Below, piece by piece: positions 1 through 8,327 of a DNA stretch of 64,000 nt. A program made the position numbers and the translations under genes. Numbering within the stretch: the first letter of the stretch is position 1; each line of letters starts with the position of its first letter. Origin of the DNA: Xylanibacter rarus (lineage in GTDB: Bacteria; Bacteroidota; Bacteroidia; Bacteroidales; Bacteroidaceae); the NCBI RefSeq assembly GCF_001275135.1, contig NZ_LFQU01000002.1, positions 62,001 through 126,000 on the forward strand. The letters are read 5' to 3'. The notes below the pieces were generated by a model. The model worked only from the letters and a program-made list of their open reading frames with translations. It was not told where the DNA came from and made no database searches.

Positions 1-1132
1 TTGCCATCGACATATATGGGTCGTCGTAATGTGTAACAAACTTCATATAGAAGTCCATCGTCTTGTAGGTTGCACCATTTTCGGGCGTTGTCAGCGTGTC
101 GCGGTCATACATTACCATGGCCTTCGAGCCATCCATGCCCTTGTCGGGTGATATTTCAGAAGATGTAACGCCCCATCCTTCCTGCGGTGCGGTGTAGTTT
201 TCAAAATCTTCAGAGAAGGCTCCGTCCGTGTCAGAAGTATAAGTCATCTTATACAGGTCGACGTAATATTCAAACGCCTTGCGCAAAGGTTGCCACTCAA
301 TAGTGAACCTGTCGGCCTGGAAGTCGGTTACGCATATAACCTTAGGTGCGGCGAGGAACGTCGGCGCCGACGTCACTTTAACGTCGTCAATGAGCACTGC
401 GCCTTCGGTGAAGAAGCAGATATAGCCGTCGCTGTCGCCCGAATAGTTGTTGAAGTGGAGCTCTATCTCCGTCCATCCCTGATTTTCGTAGAGGCGCGTG
501 GTATAATATCCGCTGCCGTCTTCCAGGTCGGTATCGGCCAGCTGACTCGAAGTGTAGCCGCCTCTGCACACCTGCACGCCTATGGTTGACCCTCTGGAGA
601 GGCCCCATATTTCCTCACCTGTCTCAGGATCTTCGTTGTACACAATCCAGCACGGCATGGCCTTGACCTTGAAAGTCAGTGTTATCTCGCCCGAATAGTC
701 GCCAAGCGGAGTCATCAGGGCCGCGTAAATCATGGGGTTGTAAGTCTTAAGATACAATGCGCCGCCGGCAGCATAGACCGACTCTCCTGCCCATGTGCCG
801 TCTTTAGTCATTGAGGGGTCGATGAATATGCCCGGCTCGTAATATGATGAAGCCAAGAACTTGGTGGTGTCGGGAGTTTCCATCGAGCCTCCGGTAACCT
901 TCGAGAAGTCTTCATCGATAAGGATATCGCGCTGAGCGGCACTGGCATTGTTAGGCCGTATCTTCAGCGGTGCCGGCGTAACATCAGAGTTTACATCAGT
1001 TATCACTACCTGCTTTTTAGCTTTCTGAACCTGAACAACGCGTTTCGGGCCTGCGGCCTGAACGGTTATGCATACCGCAGCGACGAGCGTCATGGCCGCG
1101 GCTTTAATGATGTGCATTGTAAAGTTATTCAT
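1..1132 (-). CDS. Secreted repeat/adhesin-like protein, N-terminal part (cut by window edge)
   Basis: About 377 codons read in from position 1132 with no stop before the window edge, so the C-terminus is missing. The protein starts MNNFTMHIIKAAAMTLVAA and has a typical signal peptide ending near VQAAG. The mature part begins with a basic linker (KRVVQVQKAKK). It then shows two choice-of-anchor-like jelly-roll stretches (DEDFSKVTGG near residue 70 and SEDFENYTAPQEGW near residue 310) around a fibronectin-III-like segment (AAPKVICVTDFQADRFTIEW). This layout is common in large surface or secreted Bacteroidales proteins. The ligand cannot be told. The reading frame is secure; the function is inference. 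Confidence 0.75.
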   Translation of the reverse strand, partial: MNNFTMHIIKAAAMTLVAAVCITVQAAGPKRVVQVQKAKKQVVITDVNSDVTPAPLKIRPNNASAAQRDILIDEDFSKVTGGSMETPDTTKFLASSYYEPGIFIDPSMTKDGTWAGESVYAAGGALYLKTYNPMIYAALMTPLGDYSGEITLTFKVKAMPCWIVYNEDPETGEEIWGLSRGSTIGVQVCRGGYTSSQLADTDLEDGSGYYTTRLYENQGWTEIELHFNNYSGDSDGYICFFTEGAVLIDDVKVTSAPTFLAAPKVICVTDFQADRFTIEWQPLRKAFEYYVDLYKMTYTSDTDGAFSEDFENYTAPQEGWGVTSSEISPDKGMDGSKAMVMYDRDTLTTPENGATYKTMDFYMKFVTHYDDPYMSMA

Positions 1133-1270
1133 AACAAGTGTGTTTTTTAGGTTAGAACTTGACAAATGCAAATATCATTAATGTGTAACTCAGAAGCAAG
1201 ATAAAGTTATAAAAATGCGAACTAATTTCGGAAATTAGAACATATTTGTACGTTTCCAGGTGTCTTTATG

Positions 1271-2866
1271 TCAATCGGAAGCCTTTTTTCCGAAGGCTTC
1301 CTTCTGATACTCGTTGGGCGAAACGCCTGTGAACTTCTTGAAAACCATGGCGAAATTGCTACGGCTTCTGAAGCCAATGTCTACGGCTACGGCCTGTATG
1401 GTTACGTTGGCATATTCAGGAGACGACAGGCGCCGGCACGCCTCCTCTATGCGGTATTGCGACAGAAGGGTGCTGAAATTGATGCCGAACACTTCGTTTA
1501 TGACACGCGAAGCCGTCCGGGTGTGTATCCCGAGCATGGCTGCCATCTTCTCGAGCGAGAAATCCTGCTGATATATTTCGGCCGATGTCTCCATAAACTG
1601 TCTTATCATGCGTGCCAGTTCCTGTGTCTTTTCGTCAGGCCCGGTGGTCTGCTGCACCCCGCCTGAATGCCGGACAGATGTTGCCCTGCCGGCTGTCGGC
1701 CTGCCGCCGGCCTTAGCCTTGCGGCGGCTTCGTGACCTCAGCCATATCATCGTGCCGGCAGCTGATGCTGATACAAATGCCAGCAGAACTGCTATCAGGC
1801 CGCCGGAAATGCCGGATACGCCTGAGGTATCAAGTTCGCCCATAACTCTTGCCGGAAGGAATCGGCACTCGTGGTCGCGTATGCGCATATAGTCGCTGTA
1901 CGACAAGGTCGTATCGTTTATCAAAAGATATTTTACACGATATGCCTCTGATGAGTCGGCTGCCCCCATCTTGGCATAAAACGCCGACAGGGCCTTATAC
2001 GAATTGTAGAGCGAATATATGGGTATGTCGGCTGTCATGTTTGACTTGAGGCGCTTAACAGCCATGCCATACATGCCCTTGGCCGCATATGCCTTGGCCG
2101 CAAGCATATCGACGATGTGCAGACATATTTTCTCCTGCAGGTCGGGCTTCACGTGCCCGGCAGCCGACTTAAGGGCCTTGAGGCAGTCGTCGTAGCGCCC
2201 TTGCTGATAGAGCTTGACGCCACGGCACAGCCACAGCGCATAGTTCTTCATCTTAATGCTGTCGGGTATGGATGTCGACGAGAAGTCGTCGGCCTCATCC
2301 TTCATGCCTGCCAGGTTGTCGTTGACGGCCAGATGGTTGGCAAGATCGATGAAGGCGGCCGTGTAGATATACCAGTCATGCTGCTCCTTGCTTATCCTGA
2401 ACGCCTCGCTCATAAGCCGGGCAGCAACTGCCGAGTCGCCGAAGATGGTGTGCACGCCGGCAAGATTGACATAAATCTTTGCTTTTATCTTGTCGTAGCC
2501 TGTTTCTTCTGAAATCTCCAAGCCTTTTGTCAGATAGGAAAATGCCTGGATATAATCGTGATGGAGGAAAAACTTTATTGCACCGATGTTGTTGAGTGCG
2601 TCGACACACGAAAACTTATCGTCCTTGTCCATAGCGCTGTCATAACGTCCGGCGGCAACCATATAGTAGGCCATGGCGCTGTCTACCTTTCCCTCTTCGA
2701 GACATCTGTCGCCTTCGCTGTTGATTTTATCCACGGCAACGCCTGCCAACCGCCTGCCGAGACTGCCGGCCGACTGTGCAAAAACGACAACCGCCGCCAA
2801 CGAAAGCAGAGCCAGCACGATAGGCCTACAGGCCTTGACCGGTATGCTCAGAATATTTATTGCCAT
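1271..2866 (-). CDS. Membrane-bound TPR sensor with C-terminal AraC-type DNA-binding domain
   Basis: About 531 residues from the chosen start (MAINILSIPVKACRP), which gives a clean N-terminal membrane/signal segment. An upstream in-frame ATG at 2932 would add 22 residues. Residues 60-330 are alpha-helical TPR-like repeats (for example DALNNIGAIKFFLHHDYIQA). A transmembrane helix follows (GLIAVLLAFVSASAAGTMIW), then a basic linker and an AraC HTH pair ending in AVDIGFRSRSNFAMVFKKF and GVSPNEYQ. Known proteins of this design place the TPR part in the periplasm and the DNA-binding part in the cytoplasm. It lies upstream of the secreted protein at 1-1132 on the same strand and may control it; that link is inference. 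Confidence 0.85.
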   Translation of the reverse strand: MAINILSIPVKACRPIVLALLSLAAVVVFAQSAGSLGRRLAGVAVDKINSEGDRCLEEGKVDSAMAYYMVAAGRYDSAMDKDDKFSCVDALNNIGAIKFFLHHDYIQAFSYLTKGLEISEETGYDKIKAKIYVNLAGVHTIFGDSAVAARLMSEAFRISKEQHDWYIYTAAFIDLANHLAVNDNLAGMKDEADDFSSTSIPDSIKMKNYALWLCRGVKLYQQGRYDDCLKALKSAAGHVKPDLQEKICLHIVDMLAAKAYAAKGMYGMAVKRLKSNMTADIPIYSLYNSYKALSAFYAKMGAADSSEAYRVKYLLINDTTLSYSDYMRIRDHECRFLPARVMGELDTSGVSGISGGLIAVLLAFVSASAAGTMIWLRSRSRRKAKAGGRPTAGRATSVRHSGGVQQTTGPDEKTQELARMIRQFMETSAEIYQQDFSLEKMAAMLGIHTRTASRVINEVFGINFSTLLSQYRIEEACRRLSSPEYANVTIQAVAVDIGFRSRSNFAMVFKKFTGVSPNEYQKEAFGKKASD

Positions 2867-2950
2867 TGGTGAATATCTTGGTATGTATGACAGACGAAAG
2901 CCGGAAGCCATGCGCATCTTAGGCACCGGCAAGCGGCCTTAGTGTCTTCG

Positions 2951-2970
2951 TTTGGCAAAAATACGCCAAA
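2951..2970 (-). promoter_or_regulatory. Promoter with overlapping inverted repeat for the TPR/AraC regulator
   Basis: On the minus strand TATTTTTG at 2963-2956 fits the Bacteroidetes -7 box TAnnTTTG. It lies inside a dyad, TTTGGC (2951-2956), 8 bp, GCCAAA (2965-2970). A protein bound to the dyad would cover the -7 box, so it is a plausible repressor or autoregulation site. Predicted from sequence only. Confidence 0.4.
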
Positions 2971-3089
2971 AAAGCGAGATAGGCAAGATTTATATTGATT
3001 AATGCTATATTGAGCAAGGCAACGCGGCATCGGGGCCTGAAGGTCTTACGAGGGCTGCCTGCAAGGCCGTTGCTGCAGAGGCGTTTTGC

Positions 3090-3176
3090 GAAAGGTATGC
3101 TTTCGGCACGTAAAAGGCCGTCTTTTAGCGTGTAAAAGACGGCCTTTTGCAATACGTTGAATGTCAGTGTGTTACG
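3090..3176 (+). repeat. 22-bp phased repeat array A (3 units plus tail)
   Basis: Units start at 3090, 3112 and 3134, exactly 22 bp apart. The second (AAAAGGCCGTCTTTT) and third (AAAAGACGGCCTTTT) cores are perfect reverse complements with a 7-nt gap, so the transcript forms a 15-bp hairpin ending in T's, able to terminate ispG transcription. The tail from 3150 (TTGCAA, then GTTGAATGTCAGTGTGTTAC) resembles the tails of arrays G and H. The 2867-3277 gap otherwise holds only the regulator promoter. Confidence 0.8.
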
Positions 3177-3277
3177 AAGGCTTTGCCGACAGGCTTCATG
3201 ACGGGGCTTAAACCTGACCTGAATGATGCGCCTGAAGCCTTCGGACCAACTTAATACGTGAGCTATTATAGCGGCTT

Positions 3278-5149
3278 TCAGCCGGCTGCGTTGGCTGCGC
3301 GGTCGCTCTCGATGAGCTTCAGCAGCTTGTCAACGGCTTCGGCCTCGGGTATGTTCTTCTCCACGCATTCCTTTCTGCGGTAGAGCGATATCTTGCCGCG
3401 TCCGGCGCCCACATATCCGTAGTCGGCGTCGGCCATCTCGCCCGGGCCGTTCACTATGCAGCCCATTATGCCTATCTTGAGGCCCTTCATGTCTTTGGTA
3501 GCCTCCTTTATGCGGGCTATCGTAGAGCGCAGGTCGTAAAGGGTGCGGCCGCAGCCGGGGCAGCTTATGTATTCGGTCTTCGACGTGCGCAGGCGTGCCG
3601 CCTGGAGTATGCCGAAGGCGGTGGCGGTAATGTCACCGGCGGCCAGCGTGCCGTCGTTCATGAGCCACAGTCCGTCGGTCAGTCCGTCGAACATCAGCGC
3701 GCCCATGTCGGCTGCCGCCTCAAGCTGGAAGTTGCCCTTCTCGTCCTGCGAGTGGCGGTACATCTGGCAGAACACAACGGGATTGGTCAGTCCTGCCGAC
3801 ATCATGTCGTGCAGCAGGGCGCGCTGCTCGCCGAGGCGGTTCTGATGGTTGCTGACGCATATCACCACCACTTCGGGGTGCGACTTGAGGCAGGCCGTGT
3901 ATTCGTCGGTGTCGACGCCAAACTGGAGTACAAGGAATTTCAGCGGCGCGTCTACTGAAGATATCAGCGGCACGGCGTTATATGGGAATATGGGATATAC
4001 GCCGGTCTTGTCTTCGAGGTCAGCATACACGCCGAAGTCTACGATGTAGCGCTGTCCGGCGACGCGCTCTGCGGGCAGAGTCTGACCTGTGTATATATAG
4101 TCGGGCGTCATGTCCTTGCCAGCAGCATCGGCCGGAGCGGCGTCGCTGCCGAGGCGCGATGATATCACAACGGGCACGTTATCGCCTCCGATGTTCATCA
4201 CGGCGCGTGTCTTGCGGCGCTCGGGCGATGTCCAGCAGAAGCCTTCAAAGGCCTTGCCCGGTATGAGCATGTGGCCCTGTTTCTTGCCGACATAGTCTAC
4301 AAGATGGCGCGCCACGGGTATCTCTGCCTCCGGTTCCTCGCTCAGCGACACGCGTATGGTGTCGCCAATGCCGTCAGACAGCAGCGCTCCGATGCCCACG
4401 GCACTCTTTATGCGGCCGTCTTCGCCCTCGCCGGCCTCGGTTACTCCGAGGTGCAAGGGATACTTCATGCCTTCCTTGTCCATAGCCTCGACGAGCAGGC
4501 GAACCGACTGCACCATGACAACCGTGTTGCTGGCCTTTATCGAGATTACCACATCCGTGAAGTTTTCACGCTTGCATATACGCAGAAACTCCATGCAGCT
4601 CTCCACTATTCCGGCTGGTGTGTCGCCGTAGCGGCTCATTATGCGGTCGGAGAGCGAGCCGTGGTTTACGCCTATGCGTATGGCCGTGTGATTCTCGCGG
4701 CAGATGTTGAGGAAGGGCACAAACTGCTTCTCTATCTTCTGCAGCTCTGCGGCATATTCCTCGTCGGTATATTCAAGTTTCTTGAACGTGCGCGCCGGGT
4801 CGACATAGTTGCCCGGGTTTATCCTCACCTTCTCGGCATACAGCGCGGCCACATCGGCCACGTGAGGATTAAAGTGGACGTCGGCCACGAGCGGAGTGTT
4901 ATATCCCCTGCTCCTCAGTCCGGCGTTGATGTTCTTCAGGTTTTCGGCCTCGCGCACGCCCTGTGTGGTGAGTCTCACATACTCTCCTCCGGCTTCAATT
5001 ATGCGTATGGCCTGCTCCACGCTTCCCTCGGTGTCGTTGGTCGACGTGGTTGTCATCGACTGTATCCTCACCGGATTGTCTCCTCCCAGCGGAGTTGCGC
5101 CCACATTGACAACCGAACTATCCCTTCGGGTGTAATTAAAGATGTCCAT
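3278..5149 (-). CDS. ispG: 4-hydroxy-3-methylbut-2-en-1-yl diphosphate synthase, long form
   Basis: 623 residues. IspG (GcpE) converts MEcPP to HMBPP in the MEP isoprenoid pathway using a [4Fe-4S] cluster. The N-terminal TIM barrel starts at TPLGGDNPVRIQSMTTTSTN. The C-terminal reductase domain carries the cluster ligands: Cys at about 530 and 533 (SCPGCGRTLYDL) and 564 (GCIVNGPGEMADADYG). At 623 residues it is far longer than the roughly 370-residue proteobacterial enzyme because of a large middle insertion (about residues 290-500), the long architecture known from Bacteroidetes, Chlamydia and plants. It starts 176 bp from the end of purE, from which the 5167-5313 inverted repeat separates it. 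Confidence 0.97.
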   Translation of the reverse strand: MDIFNYTRRDSSVVNVGATPLGGDNPVRIQSMTTTSTNDTEGSVEQAIRIIEAGGEYVRLTTQGVREAENLKNINAGLRSRGYNTPLVADVHFNPHVADVAALYAEKVRINPGNYVDPARTFKKLEYTDEEYAAELQKIEKQFVPFLNICRENHTAIRIGVNHGSLSDRIMSRYGDTPAGIVESCMEFLRICKRENFTDVVISIKASNTVVMVQSVRLLVEAMDKEGMKYPLHLGVTEAGEGEDGRIKSAVGIGALLSDGIGDTIRVSLSEEPEAEIPVARHLVDYVGKKQGHMLIPGKAFEGFCWTSPERRKTRAVMNIGGDNVPVVISSRLGSDAAPADAAGKDMTPDYIYTGQTLPAERVAGQRYIVDFGVYADLEDKTGVYPIFPYNAVPLISSVDAPLKFLVLQFGVDTDEYTACLKSHPEVVVICVSNHQNRLGEQRALLHDMMSAGLTNPVVFCQMYRHSQDEKGNFQLEAAADMGALMFDGLTDGLWLMNDGTLAAGDITATAFGILQAARLRTSKTEYISCPGCGRTLYDLRSTIARIKEATKDMKGLKIGIMGCIVNGPGEMADADYGYVGAGRGKISLYRRKECVEKNIPEAEAVDKLLKLIESDRAANAAG

Positions 5150-5166
5150 GACTAATAAATTATAAA

Positions 5167-5313
5167 GGAGTTAAGAAGTTAGGGGAGTTAAGGAGTTAAG
5201 ACGATAGTCTTGCTGCTGCAATCCTGCGTTGCGTTCACAGATACAGGCCGGATGCCGGTCATCGCAACAGGGCCATTGTCTTAACTCCTTAACTCCCCTA
5301 ACTCCTTAACTCC
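5167..5313. repeat. Long near-perfect inverted repeat between purE and ispG
   Basis: Arms of 36 bp at 5167-5202 and 5278-5313 are reverse complements with one mismatch (35/36), around a 75-bp spacer. Each arm is itself built from short GGAGTTA(A) repeats. It could form a cruciform or a strong RNA hairpin downstream of purE and upstream of ispG. The direct GGAGTTAAG motifs suggest growth by slippage rather than a transposon end. Confidence 0.85.
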
Positions 5314-5324
5314 ATAAAACAAAA

Positions 5325-5831
5325 TCAGTTTGTCTTATACTCATACTTCACCTCGGCGAGGTCTTTGTTGGCCTTCTCGATTTTGGCTCCCAGTCCTGCC
5401 TTATAGTCAGCGAGGCGTGCGGCAACCTCTTCGTCGGCCAGCGCAATCATCTCTACGGCCAGTATGGCAGCGTTCATTGCGCCGTTTACGCCAACCGTAG
5501 CAACAGGTATTCCCGGCGGCATCTGTATGATGCTAAGCATGGCGTCGAGACCGTCGAGCATACCCTTGATGGGCACTCCGATAACCGGCAGAGTGGTAGA
5601 CGCTGCTATCACGCCCGGCAGGGCGGCAGCCATTCCGGCTCCGGCTATTATCACCTTGATGCCGCGCTCCTTGGCTCCTTTGGCAAAAGCCTCAACAGCG
5701 TCGGGCGTGCGGTGGGCCGACAGGGCGTTAACCTCAAACGGGATGTGCATCTCGTCGAGAAACTTACATGCCTTCTCCATAACGGGCAGGTCGCTCGTGC
5801 TGCCCATGATGATACTTACTAATGGTTTCAT
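5325..5831 (-). CDS. purE: N5-carboxyaminoimidazole ribonucleotide mutase (PurE class I)
   Basis: 168 residues, the usual length of bacterial PurE. It interconverts N5-CAIR and CAIR in de novo purine synthesis. The N-terminal signature is VSIIMGSTSDLPVMEKA; SAHRTPD and the AGAGMAAALPGVIAA and GVPIKG segments line the CAIR site. It has no PurK neighbour here. The start at 5831 is supported by the conserved N-terminus (MKPLVSIIMGSTSD). It is followed on the same strand by the inverted repeat and ispG. Confidence 0.97.
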   Translation of the reverse strand: MKPLVSIIMGSTSDLPVMEKACKFLDEMHIPFEVNALSAHRTPDAVEAFAKGAKERGIKVIIAGAGMAAALPGVIAASTTLPVIGVPIKGMLDGLDAMLSIIQMPPGIPVATVGVNGAMNAAILAVEMIALADEEVAARLADYKAGLGAKIEKANKDLAEVKYEYKTN

Positions 5832-5927
5832 ATTAAGCTTGTTTTATTTTAAATATACATTATCTGGTCGAAACTTTTACGGCTTGCGGCCACAACACTG
5901 AGCGCCGCAGGCACAAAGACGCACTGC

Positions 5928-6545
5928 TCAGAACAGCAGCACAGACACAAACGAGCATGCCACGCCTGCCAAATAGCCCAGCACCACCTGGCGCAGAGAA
6001 TGCTGACGCAGAATCATGCGGCTCGTGCCTACCATGCCGGCGAGCAGCAGCACAATGCAGAGCCACCACACCGGATTGAACGAAAATATAACTGAAAAAG
6101 CCAGCAACGCACCGGTAACGCCGCCGATGGCTGCCGTATGGGTGGATATCTTGATGAAAAGATTTATGATGGCGCAGGCCACCTGTATCACAAGGGCTGC
6201 TATAAGGATGCTCCCCATGAAGTGGGGCACATGGGTGGCAGCCATTATGTAATAGCACAGAAGATAAGAAAAAATGGATATCACATAAGGGATGGCGCGC
6301 CTCTCGCGGCTGCCCAGCTCTATGAGCGTCCAGCCCTGATAGCGCCGGTAGAAACGGATAAGGGCCGTAGGAAGAAATACCGTGAACAGATAGAACATCA
6401 ACAGCAGGAACAGCTTGTAGGTCAGGGGCAACAGGCTGAGGTAACTGAAGATGAAAAGAATCAAAAGGCCTAATATCGGAAGATAGAAAGGCGTGAACAG
6501 AACGCTCAGCACCTTGGCCGTGAAAATAATCTCTTTCTCTTTCAT
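5928..6545 (-). CDS. PAP2-like integral membrane protein with degenerate phosphatase motifs
   Basis: 205 residues with about six hydrophobic helices. KISTHTAAIGG and SRMILRQHSLRQVVLGY line up with motifs 2 and 3 of the PAP2 acid phosphatase fold (PSGH and SRx5HxxxD). The motif 3 histidine is kept, but the Asp is replaced by Gln, and the KxxxxxxRP motif is not obvious. Catalysis is therefore uncertain; PAP2-like relatives in Bacteroidetes often lack one motif. Its ATG overlaps the rpoN stop codon (ATGA, 6542-6545), so it is probably translated by coupling after rpoN. The fold assignment is fairly safe; the substrate is unknown. Confidence 0.75.
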   Translation of the reverse strand: MKEKEIIFTAKVLSVLFTPFYLPILGLLILFIFSYLSLLPLTYKLFLLLMFYLFTVFLPTALIRFYRRYQGWTLIELGSRERRAIPYVISIFSYLLCYYIMAATHVPHFMGSILIAALVIQVACAIINLFIKISTHTAAIGGVTGALLAFSVIFSFNPVWWLCIVLLLAGMVGTSRMILRQHSLRQVVLGYLAGVACSFVSVLLF

Positions 6546-8050
6546 TTCTTTCTTAGTCGGGCGACGGGGATGCCCAGCTGCTCGCGATATTTTGCTATCG
6601 TGCGGCGTGCCACGGGGTATCCGCTCTCGTTCATCTTATCCTTTATGGCGTCGTCGCTTAGCGGGCGGCGCTTGTCTTCGTTGTCAATTATGTCTTTAAG
6701 GGCGGCCTTTATCTTGCGCGTCGACATCTCCTCGCCGCTCTCTGTCTTGACGCTGTCGCTGAAGAAGTGGCGCAGCTTGAACGTGCCCCAGCGTGTCTGG
6801 GCATACTTCATGTTGCTTACGCGCGATATGGTGGATATGTCGAGGCCGGTCTTGTCGGCCACATCCTTGAGTATCATGGGCTTCAGGTCGCTCTCGTCGC
6901 CGTCCTGAAAGTATGCCTTCTGTATGTCTATTATGGCCTTCATCGTTACATACAGAGTGTGGCGGCGCTGCTTTATGGCGTCGATAAAGCCCTGGGCGCG
7001 CTCCACCTTCTCCTTGGCGTAGAGCAGGGCCTCCTTCTCGCTGCGGCTCATCTTGCTCTTGTTCTTCTGGTAACTCTTCACCATGTCGGTGAAGGAGTCT
7101 GACACATAGAGGTCGGGCACGTTGCCGCTGTTGATATAGAACGACACTGTGCCGTCGTCGGCCGTGTCTACTATAAAGTCGGGAGTTATCTGCTGGATGT
7201 TGCGTCCCTCGGTCTCGCCGAGCGAAGAGCCGGGCTTCGGGTTTAGCTTCAGCAGTTCGTTGTGAACCGTCTTCACGGTGTCGGTGTCGATGCCGAGCTG
7301 CGATGCTATCTTGTCCCAGCGCTTGTTCATGAACTCGTCGAAGCATTCTGTTATCACACGCTCCATCATCGAGCGCATCTCCGACTTGTCCCTGCGCCTT
7401 ATCTGCAGCAGGAGACACTCGCGCAGGTTACGTGCGCCTATGCCGGCAGGGTCGAACGTCTGCAGCACATGCAGCACATGCTCTATCTCATGCTCGCTTG
7501 CATCTATGTTATGGTATATGGCCAGCTCGTCGCTCAGCGTGGCAATGTCCTTGCGCAGAAGTCCGTCGCCGTCGAGCGAACCGATGAGATACTCCATTAT
7601 CTCGTGCTCGCGGGGCGTAAGCTCCACGTCTACCATCTGCTCCTTGAGCCTGTCGTAGAACGACACTTGGTCGCCGTAGGTTATCTCCTCATAGTCAGCA
7701 TTCTGGTTGTTGCTTGCCACATACTGCGCGGCCTCAGGCATCTCGTCGTCCATTCCGATGCCCGAAAGGGCCTGGTCGAGCGCCGACTCGCGCTCCTCAC
7801 GCTCGTTGACGGTGTCAAAGTCGTCGTCTTCGTCTGAACCGGAAACGCTCTCATGCATGTCGTCGGCAGGCTGAACGTCGTCTGGCCCGGCAACTTCAAG
7901 GGCGGGATTGTCGTCAATCTCGGCCGCCACGCTGTGCTCCAGTTCTGTCAACGGCATTTCAAGCAGATGCACCACGAGCATCTGCTGCTGAGTGAGGCGC
8001 TGTGTCTGAACCTGTTTCTGCGCCTGTGTCTGAATGAGATTTTGTGCCAT
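6542..8050 (-). CDS. rpoN: RNA polymerase sigma-54 factor
   Basis: 502 residues. Region I is Gln/Leu-rich (QTQRLTQQQMLVVHLLEMPLTELE), followed by an acidic region II (about residues 55-110), the core-binding domain, and the DNA-binding HTH. The C-terminus holds the RpoN box, ARRTIAKYREQLGIP, which reads the -24 promoter element. RpoN needs an AAA+ activator with a GAFTGA loop; one is encoded at 58051-59439. The predicted -7 box ends 7 nt before the ATG, implying an almost leaderless mRNA. The stop codon overlaps the next gene. Confidence 0.97.
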   Translation of the reverse strand: MAQNLIQTQAQKQVQTQRLTQQQMLVVHLLEMPLTELEHSVAAEIDDNPALEVAGPDDVQPADDMHESVSGSDEDDDFDTVNEREERESALDQALSGIGMDDEMPEAAQYVASNNQNADYEEITYGDQVSFYDRLKEQMVDVELTPREHEIMEYLIGSLDGDGLLRKDIATLSDELAIYHNIDASEHEIEHVLHVLQTFDPAGIGARNLRECLLLQIRRRDKSEMRSMMERVITECFDEFMNKRWDKIASQLGIDTDTVKTVHNELLKLNPKPGSSLGETEGRNIQQITPDFIVDTADDGTVSFYINSGNVPDLYVSDSFTDMVKSYQKNKSKMSRSEKEALLYAKEKVERAQGFIDAIKQRRHTLYVTMKAIIDIQKAYFQDGDESDLKPMILKDVADKTGLDISTISRVSNMKYAQTRWGTFKLRHFFSDSVKTESGEEMSTRKIKAALKDIIDNEDKRRPLSDDAIKDKMNESGYPVARRTIAKYREQLGIPVARLRKK

Positions 8051-8057
8051 AACGCTG

Positions 8058-8065
8058 CAAAATTA
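8058..8065 (-). promoter_or_regulatory. rpoN promoter -7 box (near-leaderless)
   Basis: TAATTTTG on the minus strand matches TAnnTTTG exactly, and only 7 nt (CAGCGTT) separate its last G from the rpoN ATG. Transcription would begin at or within a few bases of the start codon. Confidence 0.55.
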
Positions 8066-8207
8066 ATATTTTTCCGTGAAGAAGAGTAATTAATACTGAA
8101 TATTTTTCCTTACGGCCCCAAAAGGTTCTGCTCACCATAAGCAGTGTGCCGGCTGCGCTTACCACAGCCTGCCGCACGGCCATACGGGACAGTCTGCCAA
8201 GGCCTGC

Positions 8208-8318
8208 GTAACGCACTGTTATCCAGCCACTTGCAATATGCCGTCTTTTAGGTTGTAAAAGGTGGCATATCAGGAGCTAAAAGGTGGCCTTTTGCAACCT
8301 GAAAGGGCACATATTGCA
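8208..8318 (-). repeat. 22-bp phased repeat array B (reverse orientation)
   Basis: Read on the minus strand: a partial unit, then units beginning AAAAGGCCACCTTTT, GATATGCCACCTTTT and AAAAGACGGCATATTGCAAG in 22-bp steps, then the tail GGCTGGATAACAGTGCGTTA. The last unit shares AAAAGACGGCATATTGCAAG with the last unit of array H at 43891. It lies downstream of the MINPP-like gene and upstream of rpoN. Confidence 0.75.
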
Positions 8319-8327
8319 TCACAGCCA

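Noticed and set aside
4271-5155. 294-codon open frame antisense to ispG
   Set aside because: It mirrors ispG third-position GC bias and has no motif; ispG is certain.
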